A stretch of 64,000 bases of DNA from Saprospiraceae bacterium (GCA_016787415.1 JAEUUT010000070.1:124001-188000), one strand, 5' to 3'. Counted from the first letter of the stretch, positions 1 through 9,626 are shown. Numbers and translations: made by a program. The notes: a model not told the origin generated them from the sequence alone.

Positions 1-606
1 AGCGGCTGAATATCAACCTCATCAACCCTCATCTATCGTTCCCAACTTGTTAAAGGTGCTTCTGCTGGATATTTTAGTTTTTGTGGAATGTAGATTTTTT
101 ACATTTGCTAGCATAAAAGCGCTTTTAACGGGAGACAGCCGAAGATTCCTTAAAAAAGCATGCGTCAAATGCACTCAATCTTCCTGTAGAATGCCGGGAG
201 GGTAATTTAATATGTGAACCTGATGATTACGTTGCCATTTGTTTTAAAAAGTGCTGCCAGGTATTTCATATTGCGCGTCGCACTAGAAATCGCTTTGGAC
301 GACCCGCTTTCCTTGTCGTTTTTTCTGAGGGCAGCCGTAGAGGGTATTGCCTGTGCTGTTGTTATAGCCGTTGCTTTGAGAAGCCGGCTGGCGGACATAA
401 TTTTGAAAAAGACAGACAATAATAAATAGGCGCCCGGCCAAATAGTTTAATACAGATGGATGTACGCACAAGCGGAACCTTTCTTGACCATTGCTGGCTT
501 CCGCTCCGACAACAAAATTTACATCAGACTTTTCAACACTACCCTGACTGATAATCAATGAATCGGGTTACCAAGCAAATCAGTAGATGGTCTCCTTACC
601 ACCCCT

Positions 607-633
607 AATAACGGATAACAGATAACCGATAAC
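607..633. repeat. Short tandem repeat, GATAAC-type, single arm
   Basis: Tandem units of about eight bases (ATAACGG, ATAACAG, ATAACCG) lie just upstream of the rpsJ promoter. The same unit family recurs after rplD, rplW and rpsE. Only one arm is present here, so no long hairpin is expected. Confidence 0.7.
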
Positions 634-659
634 TTTTTTCAAGAAAATTTTCAACTCTA

Positions 660-692
660 TTTGGTTTTTCAAATCCCTTGTGCTTACCTTTG
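660..692 (+). promoter_or_regulatory. Bacteroidota-type promoter for the S10 operon
   Basis: A TTTG element at 660-663 is followed after 21 bases by TACCTTTG at 685-692. This fits the -33 / -7 (TAnnTTTG) consensus of the Bacteroidota housekeeping sigma factor, with a slightly long spacer. It would start transcription near 698, leaving a leader of roughly 85 bases before rpsJ. Confidence 0.6.
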
Positions 693-783
693 CGGGCGCT
701 TTTGAAGCAAGGGGTACAAAATTCAATTTTGTTTCGCCTCCTTCGAAGTGTTGAAATTGAAATTTTAAATTCTTTTCAGGGTA

Positions 784-1092
784 ATGAATCAAAAAATTCG
801 CATCAAACTCCGGTCTTACGACTACAACTTGGTAGACAAGTCTACCGAGAAAATCGTGAAGACTGTACGTGCGAGTGGAGCTGTTGTAACTGGCCCGATT
901 CCGCTGCCGACCGAGAAAGAAATATTCACCGTGCTGCGTTCTCCGCACGTGAATAAGAAGGCTCGTGAGCAGTTCCAGTTGCGCACCCACAAGCGCTTGA
1001 TTGAAATTTACACACCGACGCAAAAAACGGTGGACGCTCTCTCCAAGTTGGAACTGCCGAGCGGTGTTGACATTCAAGTCAAACTCACCTAA
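784..1092 (+). CDS. rpsJ: 30S ribosomal protein S10
   Basis: Protein of 102 residues, the usual S10 length, starting [13 protein letters not shown] and containing the conserved RTHKRLIEI segment. S10 sits in the head of the 30S subunit and in other bacteria also acts as NusE in antitermination. It opens the superoperon, with a promoter about 90 bases upstream. The 190-base gap to rplC is the longest in the front part of the operon. Confidence 0.97.
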   Translation: MNQKIRIKLRSYDYNLVDKSTEKIVKTVRASGAVVTGPIPLPTEKEIFTVLRSPHVNKKAREQFQLRTHKRLIEIYTPTQKTVDALSKLELPSGVDIQVKLT

Positions 1093-1282
1093 TTCGCATC
1101 ATTCTAAGGAGTCAAGTCTGTTGTTTCCGAAGGTATTCAAAGTGGTGGCGTTTACGTACTAACTGAATACATTCGAAAGCGGTTCCGGTACACGGAAGAT
1201 CGCTTTTCGCATGTCGGCACTTTTCGAAACGCGGCTTGAAAGAAATTCATACATATCGTTCAATTCCATAAACGACAAAACA

Positions 1283-1906
1283 GTGAACGGTCTGATTGGC
1301 AAAAAAATCGGCATGACCAGCATCTATGACAACAACGGTAAGAACGTTGCTGTCACGATCATAGAGGCAGGCCCCTGCGTGGTAACGCAAGTTCGCACGG
1401 AAGAAACGGATGGCTACTCTGCCCTCCAACTTGCTTTCGGCGATCGCAAAGTAAAAAATACACCGAAAGCCCTCATGGGCCACTTCAAAAAAGCAGGTGT
1501 TGAAGAACCACTGCACAAGGTGCAGGAGTTCCGCAACTCCAGCCTTTCAAAAAATCTCGGCGACGAAGTAACGGTTTCCGATGTGTTTGCAGAAGGCGAT
1601 AAAGTAGTAGTAACCGGCACCTCCAAAGGTAAAGGTTTCCAGGGTGTTGTTCGTCGCCACGGCTTCGGCGGTGTGATGCAGCAAACCCACGGTCAGCACA
1701 ACCGTCTGCGCGCTCCGGGTTCGCTCGGTAACTCGTCTTTCGCTGCCAAAGTAATGAAAGGCATGCGCATGGCAGGTCACATGGGCGCTGCTCAGGTGAA
1801 AGTACGCAAACTGCAGATTATCAAAGTGTTCCCCGAGCAGAATATCATCCTGATTAAGGGTGCTATCCCTGGCCACAAGGGCGCTTATGTAACGATTGAA
1901 AAATAA
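1283..1906 (+). CDS. rplC: 50S ribosomal protein L3
   Basis: L3 core with the conserved [15 protein letters not shown] and [14 protein letters not shown] segments; it helps nucleate 50S assembly. I place the start at GTG 1283, giving [16 protein letters not shown] and 207 residues, which matches the usual L3 start ([11 protein letters not shown]). The frame is open further upstream to an ATG at 1211, which would add 24 residues with no resemblance to L3. That longer form cannot be excluded but looks spurious. Confidence 0.93.
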   Translation: MNGLIGKKIGMTSIYDNNGKNVAVTIIEAGPCVVTQVRTEETDGYSALQLAFGDRKVKNTPKALMGHFKKAGVEEPLHKVQEFRNSSLSKNLGDEVTVSDVFAEGDKVVVTGTSKGKGFQGVVRRHGFGGVMQQTHGQHNRLRAPGSLGNSSFAAKVMKGMRMAGHMGAAQVKVRKLQIIKVFPEQNIILIKGAIPGHKGAYVTIEK

Positions 1907-1935
1907 TTTTTTGACCAATACTAATTTCTTCGGAA

Positions 1936-2562
1936 ATGCAAATTTCGGTCTATAACATCAAAGGCGAATCCACCGGCCGGTCAGTGAACCTCCCGGATGA
2001 GATTTTTGGCATCGAACCACACGAACACAGCGTATGGCTCGACGTGAAACGCTACCTCGCGGCACAACGCCAGGGTACGCATAAATCCAAAGAACGCAGC
2101 GAGATCAGCGGCTCTACCCGCAAACTCCATAAGCAGAAAGGTACCGGTGGCTCTCGTAAGGGTGACATCAACAACCCGCTGTACCGTGGCGGTGGTCGTG
2201 TATTCGGCCCGCGTCCGCGCAACTACGATATTCAGGTGAACGCCAAAGTGCGCCGCCTGGCCCGTCGCAGTGCCCTGTCGGCCAAAGCGAAAGCAGGTAA
2301 CCTCTTCATTGTGGAAGATTTCTCGTTCGACGCTCCCAAGACCAGCCAGTTTCTGGCTATTCTGCAAGCGCTGAACGTGGCTGATAAAAAGCCGCTGACG
2401 GTTACAGGCGCTTACGACCAGACACTGTACCTGTCGTGCCGCAACATCGCCAAAGCATCCATCGCTCCCGCTACCGACCTGAACACGTATCAGATCGTAC
2501 AGGCTGGCGCCCTCGTGATCGCTGAAAGCGCTATTGAAAAAATTAAAGAAAATTGCGCATAA
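1936..2562 (+). CDS. rplD: 50S ribosomal protein L4
   Basis: Protein of 208 residues with the L4 signature loop (KGTGGSRKGDINNPLYRGGG, then FGPRPRNY) that reaches into the exit tunnel. L4 binds 23S rRNA and in Gammaproteobacteria autoregulates the S10 operon; whether it does so here is unknown. The stop codon is followed at once by a palindromic tandem repeat. Confidence 0.96.
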   Translation: MQISVYNIKGESTGRSVNLPDEIFGIEPHEHSVWLDVKRYLAAQRQGTHKSKERSEISGSTRKLHKQKGTGGSRKGDINNPLYRGGGRVFGPRPRNYDIQVNAKVRRLARRSALSAKAKAGNLFIVEDFSFDAPKTSQFLAILQALNVADKKPLTVTGAYDQTLYLSCRNIAKASIAPATDLNTYQIVQAGALVIAESAIEKIKENCA

Positions 2563-2638
2563 GTTATCAGTCATCAGTTATCAGTTATTGGGAAACACCC
2601 GTTCAAGCACTGATAACAGATAACAGATAACGGATAAC
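2563..2638. repeat. Palindromic tandem-repeat element between rplD and rplW
   Basis: The left arm has units ending GTTATCAG starting at the base after the rplD stop. The right arm (2609-2638) has the complementary units CTGATAACAGATAACAG and onward. The arms pair over about 26 bases with four mismatches around a loop of about 20 bases, so the mRNA could form a long imperfect hairpin in the middle of the operon. Confidence 0.8.
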
Positions 2639-2648
2639 TAACAACGTT

Positions 2649-2951
2649 ATGGCTAAGCAAATTCTCATCCGGCCGGTCATCACCGAGAAATCGACGAAAC
2701 TCGCCGACAAGCGCAACACCTACGCTTTCGTGGTGACCAAAGGCGTGAATAAAATCGAAATCAAAAACGCTGTCGAAAAACAATTCAATGTGTCGGTCGA
2801 CTGTGTAAATACGGCAGTGATGCCAGGCAAACCAAAATCACGCAGCACGAAGACGGCTGTGGTGCGCGGTACGAAATCCTCCTACAAAAAGGCATTCGTT
2901 ACCCTCACTCCAGGCGAAACAATCGACATCTTCGGCAGCACAGAAGAATAA
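2649..2951 (+). CDS. rplW: 50S ribosomal protein L23
   Basis: Protein of 100 residues beginning MAKQILIRPVITEKST, the typical L23 opening, with the conserved NKIEIKNAVEKQFNV segment. L23 lies at the tunnel exit and docks trigger factor and SRP. It is flanked on both sides by palindromic tandem repeats, and its start lies only ten bases after the upstream one. Confidence 0.96.
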   Translation: MAKQILIRPVITEKSTKLADKRNTYAFVVTKGVNKIEIKNAVEKQFNVSVDCVNTAVMPGKPKSRSTKTAVVRGTKSSYKKAFVTLTPGETIDIFGSTEE

Positions 2952-2957
2952 GTTAAT

Positions 2958-3050
2958 AGTTATCCGTTATTGGTTATCAGGACTAAAACACTCGGTATCC
3001 GAAATACAAAGGCAAAGTCCCCTGATAACAGATAACAGATAACCGATAAC
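2958..3050. repeat. Palindromic tandem-repeat element between rplW and rplB
   Basis: The left arm (2958-2980, AGTTATCCGTTATTGGTTAT) is complementary to the right arm (3022-3050, CTGATAACAGATAACAG and onward) with about four mismatches, around a loop of 41 bases. It has the same unit family and placement as the element after rplD. Confidence 0.8.
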
Positions 3051-3060
3051 AAATAAAACA

Positions 3061-3891
3061 ATGGCAGTTAAGAAATTCAATCCGCTGACGCCGGGACAAC
3101 GCTTCCGGGTAGCCGTTACGAAAGATGAACTGACGAAGGGCGCCAAACCTGAGAAATCGCTCATGGTCACGATCGGTAGCACTGGCGGTCGCAACAGCGA
3201 CGGTCACCGCACCATGCGCAATCGCGGGGGTGGTCACAAACGCCGTTACCGCTTTGTCGACTTCCGACGCGATAAAGAAGGCGCCACTACCGTTCAATCT
3301 ATTCAGTACGACCCGAATCGCAGCGCCCACATCGCTCTCATCCAACACGAAGACGGCGAAAAGAGTTATATCATTGCTCCGAAAGGCCTCACCGTCGGCC
3401 AGGTAATTTACTCTGGTCGCGGCGTCGCTCCCGAAACGGGCAACTGCCTCTACCTCTCGGAAGTACCCCTGGGTGCTTTCATCCACAATATCGAAATGCA
3501 GCCTGGCCAGGGTGGCGTTCTCGTACGCAGCGCCGGTAACAGCGCCCAGATGATGGGCCGTGAAGACCGCTATGCCGTCGTGAAACTCCCATCCGGCGAA
3601 ACCCGCCGCATCCTGCTGACCTGCCGCGCTACCATCGGTATCGTAGGTAATGTCGACCACAGCCTCGAAGTGCTGGGTAAAGCAGGTCGTATGCGCTGGA
3701 AAGGCTGGCGCCCACGTACGCGTCCGGTGGTGATGAACCCCGTCGATCACCCGATGGGTGGTGGTGAAGGCCGCGCTTCCGGTGGTCACCCACGTACACG
3801 CAAAGGCCTGAAAGCAAAAGGCGCTAAAACGCGCAGCCGCACCAAGGCATCTAATGCACTGATTATCAGCCGTCGCAAAACGGGTAAATAA
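3061..3891 (+). CDS. rplB: 50S ribosomal protein L2
   Basis: Protein of 276 residues with the strongly conserved C-terminal [17 protein letters not shown] segment, whose histidine lies near the peptidyl transferase centre. L2 bridges the subunits and is among the most conserved r-proteins. rpsS follows 36 bases downstream, consistent with co-transcription. Confidence 0.97.
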   Translation: MAVKKFNPLTPGQRFRVAVTKDELTKGAKPEKSLMVTIGSTGGRNSDGHRTMRNRGGGHKRRYRFVDFRRDKEGATTVQSIQYDPNRSAHIALIQHEDGEKSYIIAPKGLTVGQVIYSGRGVAPETGNCLYLSEVPLGAFIHNIEMQPGQGGVLVRSAGNSAQMMGREDRYAVVKLPSGETRRILLTCRATIGIVGNVDHSLEVLGKAGRMRWKGWRPRTRPVVMNPVDHPMGGGEGRASGGHPRTRKGLKAKGAKTRSRTKASNALIISRRKTGK

Positions 3892-3927
3892 TAAAATTTA
3901 ACCGGAACTCAAACTCGTAACCGAGAT

Positions 3928-4194
3928 ATGCCGCGTTCACTAAAAAAAGGTCCTTACATCCACCACACGTTGCTGGAAAAAGTGGCCAAATCCAAACAAA
4001 GCAACCGCAAACAGGTCATTAAAACCTGGAGCCGTGCGTCAATGATCATTCCCGATATGGTCGGTGAAACAATCGCTGTGCACAATGGTAAAACGTTTGT
4101 ACCTGTATTCGTAACGGAAAACATGGTAGGCCACAAACTCGGAGAATTCTCTCCGACGCGTAACTTCCGTGGTCACGCCGGTAACAAAAAGTAA
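3928..4194 (+). CDS. rpsS: 30S ribosomal protein S19
   Basis: Protein of 88 residues beginning [19 protein letters not shown], with the conserved [18 protein letters not shown] near the C-terminus. S19 binds S13 in the 30S head and contacts tRNA at the A and P sites. Length and both ends agree with the family. Confidence 0.97.
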   Translation: MPRSLKKGPYIHHTLLEKVAKSKQSNRKQVIKTWSRASMIIPDMVGETIAVHNGKTFVPVFVTENMVGHKLGEFSPTRNFRGHAGNKK

Positions 4195-4237
4195 TTGGTC
4201 ATCAGGCTTTTACCTGATTTCAAATTTAAAATAAACA

Positions 4238-4609
4238 ATGGAAGCAGTAGCTAAACTGAGAAATTGTCCGATGTCTCCGCGCAAAATGCGTCTCGTGGTA
4301 GACAACATCCGCGGTAAAAAGGTGGTTGATGCCCTCGGCATTCTGAAATACACCAATAAAGAAGCAGCTGTATGGCTCGAAAAACTCGTCCTGTCGGCTG
4401 TCAACAATTGGGAGCAGAAATCCGAACAGGCCGGCGCTGCTGACGACTACGAGCTCTACATCAAAACGGCCTTCGTGGATCCAGGCGGTATTATCTACCG
4501 TTTCCTTCCGGCCCCACAGGGACGTGCATACCGGGTACGCAAACGCCGCAACCACGTAACCATCGTGGTAGCCAACCGTGTAGCGCTCGATAGCGAACAA
4601 AACTCATAG
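4238..4609 (+). CDS. rplV: 50S ribosomal protein L22
   Basis: Protein of 123 residues with the L22 opening ([16 protein letters not shown]) and the tunnel-lining hairpin near the C-terminus ([16 protein letters not shown]). L22 lines the exit tunnel together with L4. A short gap of 32 bases separates it from rpsC. Confidence 0.96.
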   Translation: MEAVAKLRNCPMSPRKMRLVVDNIRGKKVVDALGILKYTNKEAAVWLEKLVLSAVNNWEQKSEQAGAADDYELYIKTAFVDPGGIIYRFLPAPQGRAYRVRKRRNHVTIVVANRVALDSEQNS

Positions 4610-4641
4610 ACTTCAATCATTCGCACATCCTCATTCAGAAT

Positions 4642-5571
4642 ATGGGTCAGAAAGCAAATCCGATTGGTAACCGCCTGGGCATTATCCGCGGTTGGGATTC
4701 TAACTGGTATGCCGATAAAGACTACGGTCTTAAAGTAGTAGAAGACGAAAAAATTCGCAACTACTTGCGCGCACGCCGCCCGAAAACGGCTACGGCCGAC
4801 CCGCGCGATCGCAACAAACCGATGCAAAACGGTATCAGCCGTGTTGTGATCGAACGTACCATGAAGCGCGTTACCGTCACCATCCACACCAGCCGCCCCG
4901 GTATCATTATCGGTAAAGGTGGTAAGGAAGTTGACCTTATTAAAGAAGAACTTAAAGTGCTCACGGGCAAAGATGTTCAAATCAACATCTTCGAAATCCG
5001 TAAGCCCGAACTCGATGCTAACATCGTTGGCGAACAAATCGCCAAACAGATCGAAGCGCGTATCAACTACCGCCGTGCTATCAAAGGCGCTATCCAGGGC
5101 ACTATGCGTGCCGGCGCTGAAGGTATCAAAGTACGTATCAGCGGTCGTGTAGGCGGCGCCGAGATCGCCCGCAGCGAGGAATATAAAGAGGGTCGTACGC
5201 CCCTGCACACTTTCCGTGCCGATATCGACTACGCTTGGGTAGAAGCCCACACCGTATACGGTAAAATCGGTATCAAAGTGTGGCTGTTTAAAGGCGAAGT
5301 CCTCACCAAACGCGAACTGACGCCATTTGCAGCAGCAGAAGGCACCGGCGGCGACCGTCGGGATGGTGAGCGCGGTGATCACCGTGGCGGAGATCGCCGT
5401 GGTGGAGATCGTGGCGATCGTCGCGGCGGCGACCGTGGAGAGCGCGGCGAACGTGGTGAACGCCGTGAAGGCGGCGGTGGCGACCGTAGAGGCGGCGGCA
5501 ACAACCGCGGCGGTGGCAACAACCGTGGCGGCGGCAACAACCGCGGCGGCGGTGGCGGCGGACGCAGATAA
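4642..5571 (+). CDS. rpsC: 30S ribosomal protein S3 with an Arg/Gly-rich tail
   Basis: Residues 1-230 are a normal S3: N-terminal [14 protein letters not shown], the KH domain with GKGG at 91-94 and a normal C-terminal domain. Residues 234-309 form an unusual tail of repeated GDRRGG, RGERGE and GGNNRGGG units, rich in Arg, Gly, Asp and Asn, similar in composition to RGG boxes of RNA-binding proteins. The usual bacterial S3 length is 210-250 residues. S3 sits at the mRNA entry channel and is part of the ribosomal helicase, so a flexible RNA-binding tail there could contact incoming mRNA; this role is inferred. The repetitive DNA (5340-5570) may be prone to slippage. Confidence 0.95.
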   Translation: MGQKANPIGNRLGIIRGWDSNWYADKDYGLKVVEDEKIRNYLRARRPKTATADPRDRNKPMQNGISRVVIERTMKRVTVTIHTSRPGIIIGKGGKEVDLIKEELKVLTGKDVQINIFEIRKPELDANIVGEQIAKQIEARINYRRAIKGAIQGTMRAGAEGIKVRISGRVGGAEIARSEEYKEGRTPLHTFRADIDYAWVEAHTVYGKIGIKVWLFKGEVLTKRELTPFAAAEGTGGDRRDGERGDHRGGDRRGGDRGDRRGGDRGERGERGERREGGGGDRRGGGNNRGGGNNRGGGNNRGGGGGGRR

Positions 5572-5642
5572 ATCAGGCAAAAGAAAAGGGGCAAATAAAC
5601 AAATGCTCGCTCCAATTGCCTCTTATTAACAAGTGCCAACCA

Positions 5643-5672
5643 TTGATAATCTTGTATTGTGTCGTACCTTTG
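5643..5672 (+). promoter_or_regulatory. Internal promoter upstream of rplP
   Basis: TTG at 5643-5645 and TACCTTTG at 5665-5672 are separated by 19 bases, a good match to the Bacteroidota consensus. It lies in the 173-base gap between rpsC and rplP, the widest break in the first half of the operon. It could allow rplP and downstream genes to be transcribed independently. Confidence 0.6.
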
Positions 5673-5744
5673 CAGCCCGATTTCGGAAAATTGTGAAGGT
5701 GACAATATAAAACATTGATTGACAGGCTTTTAAATTGACCTACG

Positions 5745-6164
5745 ATGTTACAGCCAAAACGTCAAAAATATCGCAAGCAACACAAAGGCCGCAACCGCGG
5801 GCTTGCTCATAAAGGAAGTTCCATCTCTTTCGGCTCTTTCGGCCTGAAATCGCTGGAATTCAGCCGGATCACCAGCCGTCAGATCGAGTCCGCTCGTATT
5901 GCCCTGACGCGTAATATGAAAAGGGAAGGTAAAGTGTGGATCCGTATTTTCCCGGACAAGCCCCTGACCTCCAAACCAGCCGAGGTGCGTATGGGTAAAG
6001 GTAAAGGCGCCGTCGACCACTACGTTTGCGAAGTACAACCAGGCCGCGTGCTGTTTGAAGTGGAAGGTGTAAGCCAGGAACTGGCCTACGAATCGCTCCG
6101 CCTCGCCGCACAAAAACTGCCGGTGTTGTGCAAAGCAGTCACCCGCTACGATTTTGAAGGATAA
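5745..6164 (+). CDS. rplP: 50S ribosomal protein L16
   Basis: Protein of 139 residues starting [19 protein letters not shown], with the conserved [19 protein letters not shown] segment. L16 organises the A-site tRNA-binding region of the 50S subunit. A predicted internal promoter lies about 70 bases upstream, and a palindromic repeat follows the stop codon. Confidence 0.97.
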   Translation: MLQPKRQKYRKQHKGRNRGLAHKGSSISFGSFGLKSLEFSRITSRQIESARIALTRNMKREGKVWIRIFPDKPLTSKPAEVRMGKGKGAVDHYVCEVQPGRVLFEVEGVSQELAYESLRLAAQKLPVLCKAVTRYDFEG

Positions 6165-6169
6165 TTAAA

Positions 6170-6241
6170 TAGTTTAGAGTTGAGAAGTTTGAAGTTGGGA
6201 TACACAACCCTCAGCACCTCAACCACTCAACTGATAAACTA
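6170..6241. repeat. Palindromic repeat element between rplP and rpmC
   Basis: The left arm TAGTTTAGAGTTGAG and the right arm ending CTCAACTGATAAACTA are complementary, with degenerate repeats (GAAGTTTGAAGTT, CCTCAACCACTCAAC) inside. The unit sequence differs from the GATAAC family, but the placement and architecture are the same. Confidence 0.65.
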
Positions 6242-6256
6242 CACAAACATAAAACA

Positions 6257-6517
6257 ATGGCAAAGGAGAAATTAGAACTTGCTGACATGACTGTCGCCGA
6301 CCTGCAAGCCGAACTGGCAAGCCTGGAAAACGAATATCAGCAAATGAAATTCGACCATGCGGTCAGAGGCATCGCCAACCCGATGGAACTGCGCGATGTT
6401 CGCCGCAATATCGCCCGCATCCTGACGGAAAGCCGCAAACGCGAATTAGCCGTGATGACCCCCGAACAAGTGGAACTGCGTTCCAAACTGCGGGCTCGTC
6501 GCCGTCGCCAGAAATAA
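6257..6517 (+). CDS. rpmC: 50S ribosomal protein L29
   Basis: Protein of 86 residues, longer than the usual 60-70. The L29 helical-hairpin core covers ELADMTVADLQAELASL to DVRRNIARILTE, and a basic C-terminal extension ends in KLRARRRRQK. L29 binds near the tunnel exit next to L23. The gene order L16-L29-S17 supports the call. Confidence 0.93.
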   Translation: MAKEKLELADMTVADLQAELASLENEYQQMKFDHAVRGIANPMELRDVRRNIARILTESRKRELAVMTPEQVELRSKLRARRRRQK

Positions 6518-6546
6518 AAGCGTTCAACTCAATTACATCTCAATAG

Positions 6547-6810
6547 ATGGAAGCAGTAGTAAGAAATCTTCGCAAGCAGAAAACCGGTGTGGTGGTTTCC
6601 AATAAAATGGATAAAACCATCGCCGTTAAGGTGGAGCGCCGCCTGATGCACCCGCTGTACGGAAAATTCGTAAAGCGTTCCAAGAAGTTCTTCGCACACG
6701 ACGAAGAAAACACTTGTAACATTGGCGACACCGTGCGCATCATGGAAACGCGCCCGCTCAGCAAAATGAAACGCTGGCGCCTGGTTGAAGTCATCGAAAG
6801 AGCGAAATGA
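6547..6810 (+). CDS. rpsQ: 30S ribosomal protein S17
   Basis: Protein of 87 residues with the S17 OB-fold signature: [27 protein letters not shown] and [19 protein letters not shown]17 is a primary 16S rRNA-binding protein of the 30S body. Its length is typical. Confidence 0.96.
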   Translation: MEAVVRNLRKQKTGVVVSNKMDKTIAVKVERRLMHPLYGKFVKRSKKFFAHDEENTCNIGDTVRIMETRPLSKMKRWRLVEVIERAK

Positions 6811-6837
6811 TTTAAAGTTCTGAGACGTGGGTTTCAA

Positions 6838-6873
6838 ACACTCATAACTCATAACTCATAACTCATAACTAAT
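6838..6873. repeat. AACTCAT tandem repeat between rpsQ and rplN
   Basis: About four copies of the heptamer AACTCAT lie immediately before rplN. Only one arm is present. The same heptamer forms a two-armed palindrome after rpoA. Confidence 0.75.
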
Positions 6874-6880
6874 AAAGATT

Positions 6881-7246
6881 ATGATTCAGCAAGAATCTCG
6901 TTTGAATGTGGCAGATAACTCCGGTGCCAAAGAGGTGCTCTGCATCCGCGTACTGGGCCACACCCGCCAGCGTTATGCCGGCGTGGGCGACAAGATTGTC
7001 GTAACGGTGAAAGACGCTTCTCCGGGCGGCGTGAAAAAAGGTACGGTTTCCAAAGCCGTTATCGTTCGCACCCGCAAGGAAATTCGTCGCAAAGACGGCT
7101 CTTATATCCGTTTCGACGACAACGCAGTCGTGCTTCTGAACGCTTCCGATGAGCCACGCGGCACGCGTATCTTCGGACCAGTTGCCCGCGAACTGCGCGA
7201 CAAGGACTATATGCGTATTATCTCATTGGCTCCTGAAGTACTCTAA
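6881..7246 (+). CDS. rplN: 50S ribosomal protein L14
   Basis: Protein of 121 residues beginning [19 protein letters not shown], with the conserved DNAVVLLN and [16 protein letters not shown] segments. L14 lies at the subunit interface and contacts 16S rRNA helix 14. It starts right after an AACTCAT tandem repeat. Confidence 0.97.
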   Translation: MIQQESRLNVADNSGAKEVLCIRVLGHTRQRYAGVGDKIVVTVKDASPGGVKKGTVSKAVIVRTRKEIRRKDGSYIRFDDNAVVLLNASDEPRGTRIFGPVARELRDKDYMRIISLAPEVL

Positions 7247-7276
7247 TCAGCAATTTCAAATTAGCGCATTTTCAAA

Positions 7277-7624
7277 ATGGCTACGAAAAATAATGTAAAG
7301 CGTTTCGCACCTAAACTGCACGTCCGCAAAGGCGATACAGTGATGGTAATTGCCGGCGACGACAAAGGCAAAACGGGCCAGGTGCTCCAGGTTTTTCCTG
7401 CTAAAAACCGCGCCATCGTTGAAGGCATTAACATGGTGACCAAACACGTCAAGGCTTCTCAAACCGAGGAAGGCGGTATCCAGCAAATGGAAGCAAGCAT
7501 CCACCTGTCCAACCTCGCACATGTGGACCCCAAATCAGGGGAAGCCACACGTATCGGACGCCGCGTTGAATCTAACGGCGAAAAGGTTCGCTTTTCTAAA
7601 AAATCCGGAAACATCATTAAGTGA
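7277..7624 (+). CDS. rplX: 50S ribosomal protein L24
   Basis: Protein of 115 residues containing the KOW motif region ([20 protein letters not shown]). L24 is an assembly-initiator protein bound near the tunnel exit. Its TGA stop shares one base with the ATG of rplE, indicating translational coupling. Confidence 0.96.
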   Translation: MATKNNVKRFAPKLHVRKGDTVMVIAGDDKGKTGQVLQVFPAKNRAIVEGINMVTKHVKASQTEEGGIQQMEASIHLSNLAHVDPKSGEATRIGRRVESNGEKVRFSKKSGNIIK

Positions 7625-8175
7625 TGAAATACGTACCTCGTCTTAAAACAAAATATCAGAATGAAGTAGTGCCTGCGCTGATGAAGCAGTTCAACTACTC
7701 TTCTGTCATGCAGGCGCCACGCCTCTTGAAGATCTGTATCAACCAGGGCATCGGCGATGCAACGGGCGATAAAAAAATGATCGAAACGGCTGCTACCGAA
7801 CTGACTACCATCGTCGGCCAGAAAGCAGTACCTACCAAGGCTCGTACCTCGGTGTCGAACTTCAAACTTCGGGAAGGTATGCCAATCGGTGTACGCGTTA
7901 CCCTGCGCGGCGAGCGTATGTATGAATTCCTCGATCGTTTTATCTCCATTGCAATGCCTCGTGTACGCGACTTCCGTGGTATCAACGACAAATCGTTCGA
8001 CGGCCGTGGCAACTTCACGATGGGTATCACCGAACAGATCATCTTCCCGGAAATCGACATCGATAAAGTGTCGAAAATCATGGGTATGGACGTGTCTTTC
8101 GTTACCTCGGCCAATACCGATGCAGAAGCATACGCCCTGCTGAAGGAAATTGGAATTCCATTTGTAAAGAAATAA
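7624..8175 (+). CDS. rplE: 50S ribosomal protein L5
   Basis: Protein of 183 residues from the ATG at 7624, which overlaps the rplX stop by one base; a GTG three bases earlier is an alternative. L5 motifs visible are [15 protein letters not shown] and [15 protein letters not shown]5 binds 5S rRNA with L18 and contacts P-site tRNA. Confidence 0.96.
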   Translation: MKYVPRLKTKYQNEVVPALMKQFNYSSVMQAPRLLKICINQGIGDATGDKKMIETAATELTTIVGQKAVPTKARTSVSNFKLREGMPIGVRVTLRGERMYEFLDRFISIAMPRVRDFRGINDKSFDGRGNFTMGITEQIIFPEIDIDKVSKIMGMDVSFVTSANTDAEAYALLKEIGIPFVKK

Positions 8176-8202
8176 CTCACACTCAATCAGATATAGCGCA
8201 AA

Positions 8203-8472
8203 ATGGCTAAGAAATCTATCATTGCCCGTGAGAAAAAACGCGAACGCCTGGTGGCTAAATATGCTACCCTGCGCAAGAAGTTGAAAGAAGCCGGCGATTA
8301 CGATGCACTGGATAAACTCCCACGCAACGCAAACCCAATCCGCCTGCACAACCGCTGCCTGCTCACTGGCCGTCCGAAAGGATACATGCGCAAGTTCGGT
8401 ATCTGCCGTGTGAAGTTCCGCGAAATGGCTCTGTACGGCAAAATTCCAGGTGTAACCAAAGCCTCCTGGTAA
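8203..8472 (+). CDS. rpsN: 30S ribosomal protein S14 (zinc-free form)
   Basis: Protein of 89 residues beginning [20 protein letters not shown]. The C-terminal domain ([18 protein letters not shown]) lacks the paired CxxC of the 61-residue zinc-binding type, so this is the C-minus form that works without zinc. S14 sits in the 30S head beside S3 and S10. The stop is followed by a palindromic repeat. Confidence 0.96.
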   Translation: MAKKSIIAREKKRERLVAKYATLRKKLKEAGDYDALDKLPRNANPIRLHNRCLLTGRPKGYMRKFGICRVKFREMALYGKIPGVTKASW

Positions 8473-8478
8473 AATTTA

Positions 8479-8565
8479 AGTGTTCGGGTGTTTTGGTGTT
8501 TTAGTGTTTTTGAGTGTCACCCACAAAAACACAAAAACACTAAAAAACGAAAATACTTGAAACAC
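8479..8565. repeat. Palindromic GTGTTTT repeat between rpsN and rpsH
   Basis: The left arm (8479-8511) is built from GTGTTTT-like units and the right arm (8525-8565) from the complementary AAAACAC-like units, separated by about 13 bases. It resembles the GATAAC and AACTCAT palindromes in layout but uses another unit. Confidence 0.75.
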
Positions 8566-8601
8566 AACTCTTTTTAGAATACAATCAATCGAGAAGATAC
8601 A

Positions 8602-9012
8602 ATGCACGTCACTGACCCGATAGCAGACTATTTGACCCGCATCCGCAACGCGCAGATGGCAGGCCATCGCATCGTCGAGATCCCGGCTTCCCGCATGAAG
8701 AAGTCAATCACCGAGATCTTGTATGATCAGGGTTATATTCTCAAATACACATTCGAGGAAAAAACACCTGATAATAAACAGGGCATCATCAAAATTGCAC
8801 TGAAATACGACGCGGCTACTAAACTGCCCGTTATTCGCGAACTCGTGCGCGTTAGCCGCCCGGGTCTGCGTAAATTCTCCGGTGCAACCGATATTCCCCG
8901 CATCATCAACGGACTGGGCATCATGATCGTGTCGACCTCTAAAGGCGTCATGACCGACAAAAAAGCCCGTGAAATGAACGTTGGCGGCGAATTGCTTTGC
9001 TATGTTTCCTAA
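8602..9012 (+). CDS. rpsH: 30S ribosomal protein S8
   Basis: Protein of 136 residues starting [18 protein letters not shown] and ending with the conserved [20 protein letters not shown] segment. S8 binds the central domain of 16S rRNA and in E. coli represses the spc operon; regulation here is not shown by the sequence. Confidence 0.97.
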   Translation: MHVTDPIADYLTRIRNAQMAGHRIVEIPASRMKKSITEILYDQGYILKYTFEEKTPDNKQGIIKIALKYDAATKLPVIRELVRVSRPGLRKFSGATDIPRIINGLGIMIVSTSKGVMTDKKAREMNVGGELLCYVS

Positions 9013-9056
9013 TCAACTAAGCGTCAAACACTTAGAAATAAGAACTTATTTGCGAT

Positions 9057-9617
9057 ATGTCACGCATTGGTAAAATGCCGATTTCAATTCCGGCAAAAGT
9101 GGAAGTCTCGGTCGCATCCGACAACACGGTTACCGTAAAAGGCCCGAAAGGCAGCCTTTCTCAAAAAGTAGACCCCGATATCAAAGTCGAGGTCGAAGAC
9201 GGTACCCTCACAGTGACGCGCCCAACTGATCAGAAGCGGCACAAAGCCATGCACGGCTTGTATCGCGCCATCCTCAATAACCTCGTTACTGGCGTAAGTG
9301 AAGGTTATACCCGCGAGATGGAAGTGATCGGCGTAGGTTACCGTGTAGAGAATCAGGGCAACCTCCTGACCCTCACCATCGGTTACTCCCACCCGGTTAT
9401 GTTCTCCATTCCTTCGGAAATCAAGGTGACCACTGCCATGGAAAAAGGTTCGGCTCCGCTCATCCGCCTCGAAGGCTCCGATAAGGAACTGCTCGGACAG
9501 GTATGCGCTAAAATCCGCTCCTTCCGCAAACCTGAGCCCTACAAAGGAAAGGGTATCATGTTTAAAGGTGAAACAATCCGTCGCAAGGCTGGTAAAACTG
9601 CCGGCGGCAAGAAGTAA
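9057..9617 (+). CDS. rplF: 50S ribosomal protein L6
   Basis: Protein of 186 residues starting MSRIGKMPISIPAKVEV, with the conserved C-terminal PEPYKGKGIMFKGETIRRKAGK-type end that contacts the sarcin-ricin region. L6 helps form the GTPase-associated centre. Length and order agree with the spc operon. Confidence 0.97.
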   Translation: MSRIGKMPISIPAKVEVSVASDNTVTVKGPKGSLSQKVDPDIKVEVEDGTLTVTRPTDQKRHKAMHGLYRAILNNLVTGVSEGYTREMEVIGVGYRVENQGNLLTLTIGYSHPVMFSIPSEIKVTTAMEKGSAPLIRLEGSDKELLGQVCAKIRSFRKPEPYKGKGIMFKGETIRRKAGKTAGGKK

Positions 9618-9626
9618 TAACAACCC

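Larger units (their letters stand above)
1..783. other. Non-coding leader upstream of the S10 operon
   Basis: No convincing gene is visible here. Short reading frames on both strands at 207-558 overlap one another, have no recognisable domain and look like chance frames. The right end carries a tandem repeat arm (607-633) and the rpsJ promoter. In many Bacteroidota fusA lies directly upstream of rpsJ; here nothing of it is seen, so the str genes are either further away or elsewhere. Confidence 0.6.

Noticed and set aside
207..558. Overlapping short frames on both strands ahead of rpsJ
   Set aside because: No recognisable domain, mutual overlap and no promoter or start context.
5340..5571. 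Frameshift or assembly error creating the S3 tail
   Set aside because: The frame is continuous, the repeats are coherent at the protein level, and the stop is followed by a normal gap; still, repeat number should be treated with care.
4495..5580. Long minus-strand frame of 361 codons opposite rpsC and rplV
   Set aside because: It is antisense to two certain ribosomal protein genes; the open frame results from the repetitive GC-rich tail of S3.
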